From: an uncultured Candidatus Melainabacteria bacterium
GTDB lineage: Bacteria; Cyanobacteriota; Vampirovibrionia; Gastranaerophilales; Gastranaerophilaceae
DNA: 12,994 nt
Reading direction: 5' to 3'
Assembly: GCA_934773085.1 (NCBI GenBank)
Contig: CAKVMU010000025.1
Location: 1 to 12,994 of the forward strand
Below the pieces are notes generated by a model that worked only from the letters and a program-made list of their open reading frames with translations, did not search any database and had not been told where the DNA came from. The position numbers and the translations under genes were made by a program. This document shows, in pieces, positions 7,510-12,994 of the stretch. How positions within the stretch are numbered: position 1 is the first letter of the stretch; every line of letters starts with the position of its first letter.

Positions 7510-9010
7510 CAATCTGGCAAAATGCAAATCTCCTCAGGAATTAATCGAGGAAGGGGCGAAGTCAGGTTTAAAGAAAACACTTAACGTATTTGATTTAATT
7601 GTCATCGGTATTGGCGCCGTTGTTGGAACCGGCATTTTTACAATTATCGGCTCTGCTATAGTCGGAAGTTCAGACGGAGCGGGCGCAGGTTCTGCAATTG
7701 TAATATCAATGGTACTTGCAGCTATAGCAAGTGTATTTACAGCTCTTTCTTACTCCGAAATTGCCGCTATGATTCCGGTTGCAGGTAGTGCTTATACCTA
7801 CACCTACGCAACAATGGGCGAATTTATGGCTTGGATGGTTGGTTGGATTCTTATGTTGGAATACGCTATCGGCGAGATTACTGTCGCTAGTGCTTGGACA
7901 GGCTACTTTGTACAGTTTTTAAAAGGATTCAAGCATGTTCTTCCGGCATTTGTTGTCAATTTTCCGTTATGGCTGAGAAATGATTATAAGACAATGTACG
8001 AAATGTGTTATAAATATGGCTGGAATCCTCATGATAAAATGCCATTTTTAAACACTCCTTTTGGATTTGATATTCCAATCGCTATAAATATACCGTCAAT
8101 TGCAATTGTCTTAATTTTGACAATACTCTTGATTAAAGGGATTAAAGAATCTACAAAAGTTGCGACAATAATGGTCGGAGTTAATATGTTTATCATCCTG
8201 TCATTTATTTTTGTCGGAGCTTTCTATGTTAAACCGGAAAACTGGGTTCCTTTTGCGCCAAACGGTCTTGAAGGGATTTTCACCGGAGCATTTTTGATTT
8301 TCTTCGCATACATTGGATTTGATGCGATTTCAACAGCAGCAGAAGAAACAAAGAATCCTCAAAAAGATTTGCCAATCGCAATTATGGGTACTTTAGGAAT
8401 CTGTACTATTCTGTATGTACTGGCAGCACTTGTTCTAACCGGTGTTGTGCCGCTCAACGCAATTGATACACAAGCTCCTCTCGCACACGCAATGAGATTT
8501 ATTGGAATCAATTGGTACGCAGGTCTCATCTCTATTGGAGCTTTGTGCGCACTGACTTCTGTTTTGCTAATTTATCAATTAGGAACTACAAGAATTCTTT
8601 TTGCAATGAGCAGAGATCACTTCTTGCCAAAATCATTAAATGTTATCCATCCAAAATTCAAAACCCCACACGTTATGACTTGGGTTTCCGGACTTATTGT
8701 AATCGTCTGTGCATTGTTTATGGACTTAAATATATCTGCAGAACTTTGTAATTTTGGAACATTTACTTCTTTCATAATCATATGTATTGCAGTGTTAATC
8801 TTAAGAAAAACAGAACCAAACAGAGAAAGACCATTCAAAGTTCCATTCTGCCCAGCATTCCCTATACTTGGAATTCTTACCTGCTTATCATTAATGTATT
8901 GCAAATTCAGTGCAAAAGCGACATCCGCTCTGTATTTTTTAGTATGGTTGTCAATTGGGTTTACAATTTATGCCCTTTACAGCTACAAAGAAAAGCGCAG
9001 ACAAGAATAA
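7484..9010 (+). CDS. APC-family amino-acid permease, CAT type, paralogue lacking the TM5 lysine
   Basis: The 508-residue paralogue of the preceding permease is about 60-65% identical to it by hand over TM1-TM3, with the same motif order: GAVVGTGIF (44-52), IPVAGSAYTYTYATMGE (97-113), LEYAIG (125-130), FFAYIGFDAISTAAEE (273-288), NPQKDLPIAI (291-300) and SRDHFLP (376-382). Differences lie where function is set: TM5 has Asn234 (VGVNMFI) where the first copy has Lys237, and TM3 has Glu131 where the first copy has Phe139. It therefore probably differs in substrate or ion coupling. The ATG at 7484 lies 26 nt inside the upstream gene with GGAAG 3 nt before it, a close spacing that suggests translational coupling. 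The C-terminus is shorter and lacks the charged tail of the first copy. Confidence 0.9.
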   Translation: MKKLQTIFSNLAKCKSPQELIEEGAKSGLKKTLNVFDLIVIGIGAVVGTGIFTIIGSAIVGSSDGAGAGSAIVISMVLAAIASVFTALSYSEIAAMIPVAGSAYTYTYATMGEFMAWMVGWILMLEYAIGEITVASAWTGYFVQFLKGFKHVLPAFVVNFPLWLRNDYKTMYEMCYKYGWNPHDKMPFLNTPFGFDIPIAINIPSIAIVLILTILLIKGIKESTKVATIMVGVNMFIILSFIFVGAFYVKPENWVPFAPNGLEGIFTGAFLIFFAYIGFDAISTAAEETKNPQKDLPIAIMGTLGICTILYVLAALVLTGVVPLNAIDTQAPLAHAMRFIGINWYAGLISIGALCALTSVLLIYQLGTTRILFAMSRDHFLPKSLNVIHPKFKTPHVMTWVSGLIVIVCALFMDLNISAELCNFGTFTSFIIICIAVLILRKTEPNRERPFKVPFCPAFPILGILTCLSLMYCKFSAKATSALYFLVWLSIGFTIYALYSYKEKRRQE

Positions 9011-9060
9011 GCATTTACAAAAAAATAAAGCAAATAATGTATGCTATTGACTGAACAAAG

Positions 9061-9069
9061 TGTTATAAT
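9061..9069 (+). promoter_or_regulatory. Extended -10 promoter, leaderless HD-GYP gene
   Basis: TGTTATAAT is a perfect extended -10 box. With the last T at 9069, the usual +1 is 9076, exactly the A of the ATG. No Shine-Dalgarno precedes the start. A TTGACT at 9047-9052 looks like a -35 but the spacer is only 11 bp, so recognition probably relies on the extended -10. Confidence 0.6.
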
Positions 9070-9075
9070 CTACGT

Positions 9076-10068
9076 ATGAGAATAGTAACACCAAAAGAAT
9101 TGAGCAGTTTTAAGATTTTACCGTTTGATTTGTATAACGAATCTAACAGTAAGATTCTAAATGCCGGAGAGGTTTTAACCCCCGGAAAATTGATTATGCT
9201 GAAAAACTACACCAAATTGTTTACCGAAGATTTGGATGAAAACAGCGTTAAAGGTGGCAAATCTCCTCAAGGCAAAGGAAACTTGAGAAAACTTGCAAGT
9301 TTTTCTTTTGATACTCTCGACACAAGTGATTTTGAGACTGTTGTGAATCGTGACGGCATCCTAAAAATGGATACACAAATAAAAATCAAATATTATTTAA
9401 GAAAAACTCTTGATTTATTTTTACAAGACTATTATGAGGAAGGTCTTTTAAAACTAAATTCCCTTGTCAGCATAATGTTATCCGATATTTTTAAACAATT
9501 AGGAAAATCAAAAAAAGGTTCACAAATAAGATTTCTCGGCGAATACGAAATTTGCCACCCGCTAAACGTAGCAATTGTTAGTGGATTAATCGCAAAGAAA
9601 CTTGAATACTCTAACCTTGAGATAGAAAAAGTTATATTGGCCGGTCTGCTTCACGACATAGGCAAACTAAAAATAGTTCTGAATGACCGCTCTGCTCTCT
9701 TAACAGTTAATGAGGATGAAGTCGCTAACCATACAATTATTGGGTATGAGTTAATTAAAAACGAATTAAATTTATCAGATGATATTGCAAAAGCAGCCCT
9801 TGAACACCACGAAAACAATGACGGTTCCGGTTATCCACAGGGACTTTCAAGCGATTATATTTCAGAATTTGCGCAAATAATCAATGTTGCGAATTATTAT
9901 GACAATCTGGCTTGCAACAGAACCGCAACCCACGTCGCAAGCAACAGAGATGCTCTGAGGGCGATGCTCGAGGTAGGAACAAAACGATTCTCCGCAAGAA
10001 TGTTGTACACATTCGTTCATATGTTTAACTACGACGACATTCGTGAATTTAATGATATGGTAGTTTAG
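9076..10068 (+). CDS. HD-GYP domain protein, probable cyclic-di-GMP phosphodiesterase with an altered metal site
   Basis: The 330-residue cytoplasmic protein has no membrane segment. Residues 1-55 form a small N-terminal domain with the LPFDLYNE...GEVLTPGKL pattern common before HD-GYP domains. Residues about 150-320 are HD-GYP: His161 (CHPLNVA), HDIGK (193-197), His219 (NHTIIGYEL), HHENNDGSGYPQG (244-256) with the GYP signature at 252-254, and VANYYDNL (271-278). HD-GYP enzymes hydrolyse cyclic-di-GMP and related dinucleotides at a two- or three-metal centre. The Asp normally found in the VADxYDAL motif, a metal ligand, is Asn273 here, so activity may be reduced or changed. A leaderless promoter lies directly upstream, and the next small gene starts 74 nt downstream on the same strand. 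No receiver or sensor domain is visible. Confidence 0.85.
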   Translation: MRIVTPKELSSFKILPFDLYNESNSKILNAGEVLTPGKLIMLKNYTKLFTEDLDENSVKGGKSPQGKGNLRKLASFSFDTLDTSDFETVVNRDGILKMDTQIKIKYYLRKTLDLFLQDYYEEGLLKLNSLVSIMLSDIFKQLGKSKKGSQIRFLGEYEICHPLNVAIVSGLIAKKLEYSNLEIEKVILAGLLHDIGKLKIVLNDRSALLTVNEDEVANHTIIGYELIKNELNLSDDIAKAALEHHENNDGSGYPQGLSSDYISEFAQIINVANYYDNLACNRTATHVASNRDALRAMLEVGTKRFSARMLYTFVHMFNYDDIREFNDMVV

Positions 10069-10142
10069 CCTGACAGGGTAATTGCTTCAACCAACAGTTT
10101 AACGGATTCTGTATTTGTTGCACAAATATAGGATATACCGAC

Positions 10143-10406
10143 GTGGAAAAAATCAGATTTTTTAAAAAAATTATGCAAAAAAGTGAAACCAACAGAGTAA
10201 TCTTGCTCACAAATCATTACCAAATTACAGGAATTGTTTATGACTGCGAAGAATGTAACAAAGACGGTTTTGTTAACCTTACTAATGTATCGTTATGCAA
10301 ATACGAAGAAACTTACGGACATTCTTGCGAACAATTTGGGGAAGCAAAGTACGACTGGTTACACATAAATCTGGATAATGTTGTCGCATTCAGTTTTATC
10401 AAATAA
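10143..10406 (+). CDS. Small protein with Sm/Lsm-like pattern and four cysteines
   Basis: An 87-residue protein that I cannot name. The order of strands resembles a small Sm/Lsm beta barrel: VILLTNHYQITG (19-30), then DGFVNLTNVS (41-50), which matches the Sm1 core D-x-F-[MV]-N-L that contacts RNA, and INLDNVVAFSF (75-85) in place of the Sm2 strand (IRGDNVVxI in Lsm proteins). Between Gly30 and Asp41 is an insert with Cys35-x-x-Cys38; Cys52 and Cys62 (with His60) could complete a metal site. The GTG at 10143 has AGGA 9 nt upstream; ATG 10173 (Met11) is a possible shorter start. It probably shares a transcript with the HD-GYP gene. RNA binding and zinc are inference from motif resemblance only. 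Confidence 0.65.
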   Translation: MEKIRFFKKIMQKSETNRVILLTNHYQITGIVYDCEECNKDGFVNLTNVSLCKYEETYGHSCEQFGEAKYDWLHINLDNVVAFSFIK

Positions 10407-10436
10407 AAAAGAAAAAGCCGGAACTATCGTTCCGGC
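10404..10436 (-). terminator. Intrinsic terminator of the GH13 gene
   Basis: Perfect 8-bp GC-rich stem GCCGGAAC / GTTCCGGC (10417-10424 with 10429-10436), a 4-nt loop, and on the minus strand a following TTTTTCTTTTTT tract. It lies 87 nt beyond the GH13 stop codon. On the plus strand there is no T-run after it, so it is less likely to stop the small upstream gene efficiently. Confidence 0.9.
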
Positions 10437-10523
10437 GTATCCCATTATCATTTAATCGTAGTTTACTTAATCGTAACTTTATACTCCATAGAGAAATGTT
10501 ATTTATTTAACACTACTCGATAA

Positions 10524-12800
10524 CTATTTGATTACTGTGAAGAATTTAAACTCTGCTGGCATAATCTTGCCAAAAGACAATGAATTTGTTGCAGCAACAA
10601 ATTTTTCTTCAATATAATCTGTCCCGTCAAATCTGAATTCTGAAACGATTGAATAATCACAAGAAAGTTCAATTGTTTTATCAAAGACTTCGTGTCCTTC
10701 TCGTTCCTCATTCCAACTGTTACCGTCTTCGCCTTCCACACGGAATTTTTCGCTCGGTGAATTGTAATTTGCAACAACAAGGATTGAATTTTTCAAACCT
10801 TCTTTCTGAATCTGCCAAGCCACAAAACCGTCATCATCCTGACGAATAATGTGAGCTTCACCATCAGATATAACAGAAGAATTTTTAACAAATCTATCAA
10901 TCGCATCAAACTTAGCATAGAAATCGTAATCTTTTCCACGTTTCATTGACACTTCAGAACCAATAGCAGCTTCAATTCCGCCATTTGTAAACGATTCATC
11001 TCCATCAACGTACATACATGGTCTCCGAGCAAATTTTCCTCCCGGAAGGAACTTAAACTTGAACCATTTGAACAATGCTCCGGCTTCACCAAGTTGTGTC
11101 GGATATCTGTCAAAAGCTTCAAACTCGCCGTCTTGGTTATTGTAAGTTTTCAAAATTGAAAGCGGAGTAGCTTTCTTTGAAGATGAATTGTAATTTGATA
11201 ATTGCAAGTTTTCATCCGCAATAACTTCCGGTGTTTTATAGCTTTGAGCAGGAATATCATTTCCCCAAAGAATATCAAAATTCATATCTTGGTGGTATTC
11301 TTTCAAAGAATTTTCTCCTAACATATATTCCGCTAGAGAAGCAAAGTATGGAACTTTGTCTTTCATTGCATTATTCAACATTCCCAAAACTTTTCTCGGA
11401 GCTCTGTAACTTATCGGAACACCATCCTTTTCGGAAACATCATCTACAATGTGGTCAATGTGGTCAACTCTAAACCCGTCAAAGTTATATTCTTCTTGCA
11501 AGTTTTTCATATAATCCACAAAGAATTTAATTACGTCATTATTGTATTTGCCGTTTTCCAAACATACAAAATAATAAGGGGTTTGGCAATCCAAATTTGC
11601 AAATTCTGTTACATCTTCACCTTTATAATTGTAGTGTCTAAATGTCGGGTAAGATGCACCTTCACTCATTCTGTCAAAAACAGGAACTCCGGCTGAACAC
11701 CAGGCACCGCCCGGCGCCGGCCACATACCTTCCTGAATCAATGTTTGAATAATTTCACCTTGATTAAGGATTTCTTTTTCCGTAAGTTTCTTTCCACGCT
11801 GATTATGAGCTACTTTATTAATTATCATTTTTGCTTTTTTATAAAGCTTGTCTTGAATGCTTCTTTCCAACATAGAATTTGAAAGGAATATTTTTGTGTC
11901 CTTCATCAATTCATCAATTTCGTTGAAAATATTTCTGTAATGTTCCGTTAAATCCCCATAACTTTCGCCTTTAACAGATTTTTTGTAAATACCGCAAACA
12001 ATATCTATATCATCTTTTAAATATTTATCTTTCAAACTTTCACAAACAGTATCAACATTCTTGCAAAGCTCCTGAATCAAAGCATTTATGTCAAACCATC
12101 TTGCACACTCAGGAGTTGTAAGAACAATTTTTGAAAAACGACCGGTTTGCGGAAGTATATCATAAATAACAGGATGACCCGCCAATTGAGCCAATTCAAT
12201 AAATGTTTTAACCTGTCCGTCTGCATCCAGTCCGGTTTTTTCTTTAATATTGCTATCTTCAAGATTCGGGCTTACACAACTTGCAGTCGGAAGATACGCA
12301 CAACCAAATTCACGAGGATGGAACGGTATCAAATACATAGTTGTTGCAAAAATACCATTACTTTTGTTTCCTGTAGGCAGAATCAAAAGTTGACGCATCC
12401 AATCCATAAACTTACCGCAAGAATCAGACTCATTACCGTTACCCAATCCTGCAAGGTTTATAAGCTTGATATCGTGACCCTCTTTTTGAAGCCAACTTGA
12501 ATCTTTTACATTATTTCTCGCAAGAACACTCGCTTTTGAAAACTCAAATTTTCCATCTTTGAAGACACCTTCTTTTTCCCATTTAGATTCTAAAGCCCAA
12601 AGAACTTCCGCATCCGTAAGCTCCTCCAAAGCCTTGATTTGAGGGTAAGGCAGATATCCAAACTTATCCATTGTTGACTTCAAATACTCTTTTCTCTCAT
12701 CACTGATTGATTCAAAAGAATACATTTCACGAAGTTTGGAGTAAAAGTCATTCAAAAGCTCTGCACTCGTAGTCTCTTTCTTAAACAGAAAATCTAGCAT
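10524..12800 (-). CDS. Atypical intracellular GH13 (alpha-amylase family) glycoside hydrolase or glucanotransferase
   Basis: The 758-residue protein has no signal peptide, so it likely acts on cytoplasmic glycogen or maltodextrins. The GH13 barrel motifs can be placed: region I VIYDILPQTG (211-220, Asp214), region II GFRVDHIDH (442-450, nucleophile Asp446), region III YFASLAEYM (485-493, acid/base Glu491), region IV YNNQDGEF (553-560, stabiliser Asp557) and the later barrel motif LPGG...MYVDGDE (585-602). The triad Asp-Glu-Asp is therefore complete. Region I has QT in place of the usual NH, and region IV has Gln556 for the usual His. About 230 residues, partly helical, separate regions I and II, far more than a normal domain B, and residues 1-110 are an unrecognised helical extension. 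The C-terminal about 110 residues look like the usual beta domain. The ATG at 12800 has an AAGGAG site. Hydrolase or transferase cannot be decided from sequence. Confidence 0.85.
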   Translation of the reverse strand: MLDFLFKKETTSAELLNDFYSKLREMYSFESISDERKEYLKSTMDKFGYLPYPQIKALEELTDAEVLWALESKWEKEGVFKDGKFEFSKASVLARNNVKDSSWLQKEGHDIKLINLAGLGNGNESDSCGKFMDWMRQLLILPTGNKSNGIFATTMYLIPFHPREFGCAYLPTASCVSPNLEDSNIKEKTGLDADGQVKTFIELAQLAGHPVIYDILPQTGRFSKIVLTTPECARWFDINALIQELCKNVDTVCESLKDKYLKDDIDIVCGIYKKSVKGESYGDLTEHYRNIFNEIDELMKDTKIFLSNSMLERSIQDKLYKKAKMIINKVAHNQRGKKLTEKEILNQGEIIQTLIQEGMWPAPGGAWCSAGVPVFDRMSEGASYPTFRHYNYKGEDVTEFANLDCQTPYYFVCLENGKYNNDVIKFFVDYMKNLQEEYNFDGFRVDHIDHIVDDVSEKDGVPISYRAPRKVLGMLNNAMKDKVPYFASLAEYMLGENSLKEYHQDMNFDILWGNDIPAQSYKTPEVIADENLQLSNYNSSSKKATPLSILKTYNNQDGEFEAFDRYPTQLGEAGALFKWFKFKFLPGGKFARRPCMYVDGDESFTNGGIEAAIGSEVSMKRGKDYDFYAKFDAIDRFVKNSSVISDGEAHIIRQDDDGFVAWQIQKEGLKNSILVVANYNSPSEKFRVEGEDGNSWNEEREGHEVFDKTIELSCDYSIVSEFRFDGTDYIEEKFVAATNSLSFGKIMPAEFKFFTVIK

Positions 12801-12806
12801 TATAAT

Positions 12807-12812
12807 CTCCTT
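12807..12812 (-). promoter_or_regulatory. Strong Shine-Dalgarno of the GH13 gene
   Basis: AAGGAG on the minus strand, 6 nt before the ATG at 12800. It fixes the start codon and shows that the organism uses Shine-Dalgarno initiation alongside the apparently leaderless genes. Confidence 0.85.
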
Positions 12813-12843
12813 GCTTATTCAATATTTAAATTAATTTCAAATT

Positions 12844-12863
12844 TGTGATTGTTGAATGTGATT
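12844..12863. repeat. Short direct repeat in the GH13 leader
   Basis: TGTGATT occurs at 12844-12850 and again at 12857-12863, a 13-bp period. It lies in the predicted 70-nt transcribed leader, just downstream of the promoter, where a repressor could block transcription. It is short and could be chance. Confidence 0.3.
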
Positions 12864-12876
12864 TTTGTATATAAGA

Positions 12877-12905
12877 ATAATATCATACACATATATTTTT
12901 TACAA
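12877..12905 (-). promoter_or_regulatory. GH13 gene promoter
   Basis: On the minus strand TTGTAA (12905-12900), a 17-bp spacer and TATTAT (12882-12877, 5/6 match). Predicted +1 is about 12870, giving a leader of about 70 nt that contains the AAGGAG site. Confidence 0.5.
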
Positions 12906-12918
12906 ACAAGCAAAGTCG

Positions 12919-12936
12919 AATATTAAGAAATATTAA
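12919..12936. repeat. 10-bp-period direct repeat AATATTAA, candidate operator
   Basis: AATATTAA at 12919-12926 and again at 12929-12936, exactly one helical turn apart, overlapping a possible -35 (TTAACA, 12933-12938) of the right-edge forward gene. Tandem half-sites on one helix face are typical for winged-helix response regulators, but the AT-richness makes chance plausible. Confidence 0.3.
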
Positions 12937-12961
12937 CAAAAATTTAGTGGGATTTTATGTA
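12933..12961 (+). promoter_or_regulatory. Possible promoter of the right-edge gene
   Basis: TTAACA (12933-12938, 5/6), a 17-bp spacer and TATGTA (12956-12961) predict +1 near 12968, one base before the ATG at 12969. A perfect TATAAT also lies at 12960-12965 but is only 3 nt from the ATG. Confidence 0.35.
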
Positions 12962-12968
12962 TAATTTT

Positions 12969-12994
12969 ATGGTTTCCAAGAAGAACTTTAAATC
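12969..12994 (+). CDS. Probable start of a forward gene, cut by the window edge
   Basis: ATG followed by seven open codons (MVSKKNFK) to the window end. The basic start and the promoter-like boxes directly upstream suggest a real gene start, again without a Shine-Dalgarno. Too little is visible to say anything of its product. Confidence 0.35.

Noticed and set aside
9047-9069. TTGACT as -35 for the HD-GYP promoter
   Set aside because: The spacer to TATAAT is only 11 bp, too short; the extended -10 explains the promoter better.
10463-10489. Eight-codon minus-strand frame (MEYKVTIK) after the GH13 stop, with two TTAATCGTA repeats (10452-10460, 10467-10475)
   Set aside because: It loosely resembles the enzyme's C-terminus (FFTVIK) and might be a decayed 3' duplication, but it is too short, has no Shine-Dalgarno and could be chance.
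11700-11725. GC-rich patch in the GH13 gene as a sign of transfer
   Set aside because: It encodes Pro-Ala-Pro-Gly-Gly-Ala, so the composition follows from the amino acids.
12147-12500. Plus-strand open frame of 117 codons inside the GH13 gene
   Set aside because: It is antisense to a well-supported enzyme, with low-complexity basic translation and no start signal.

Overview
The window (about 13 kb, visibly AT-rich) looks like core chromosome of a diderm bacterium with short intergenic gaps. I see no mobile element, CRISPR array, rRNA or tRNA. The gene styles recall Candidatus Gastranaerophilales (Melainabacteria/Vampirovibrionia, gut relatives of cyanobacteria): a giant AsmA/TamB-like bridge protein that implies an outer membrane, a stand-alone alpha subunit of the two-subunit glycyl-tRNA synthetase, bacterial CAT-type amino-acid permeases, an HD-GYP protein and an unusual intracellular GH13 enzyme. 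This placement rests on recognition, not on a search.

Layout, left to right. (1) 1-379, minus strand: the first 126 residues of a secreted protein of unknown function, cut by the window edge. (2) A 55-bp divergent promoter region holding two overlapping promoters and a 17-bp perfect dyad. (3) 435-4778: a 1447-residue AsmA/TamB-like protein. (4) A weak terminator, then a promoter and glyQ (4926-5810). (5) A hairpin, then two overlapping tandem paralogous APC/CAT amino-acid permeases (5881-7509 and 7484-9010). (6) An HD-GYP domain protein (9076-10068) with its own promoter, followed by an 87-residue protein (10143-10406) that resembles an Sm/Lsm barrel carrying four cysteines. (7) A minus-strand intrinsic terminator, then a convergent 758-residue GH13 alpha-glucan enzyme (10524-12800) with a clear promoter and Shine-Dalgarno. 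(8) The probable first codons of a forward gene at the right edge (12969 on).

How the genes relate: the window is mostly independent housekeeping units (envelope lipid transport, glycine charging, amino-acid uptake, second-messenger turnover, alpha-glucan metabolism) rather than one pathway. The likely co-transcribed sets are the two permeases, possibly with glyQ upstream, and the HD-GYP gene with the small protein.

The most interesting points are: TATAAT boxes placed 6-8 nt before three start codons, implying leaderless mRNAs beside normal Shine-Dalgarno genes; a dyad lying on two overlapping divergent promoters; loss of the TM5 lysine in only one of the two permeases; an Asp-to-Asn change at a predicted metal ligand of the HD-GYP domain; a Cys-rich Sm-like small protein; and a GH13 enzyme that keeps its catalytic triad but has altered neighbouring motifs and a large insertion. 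I found no convincing undescribed multi-gene system.
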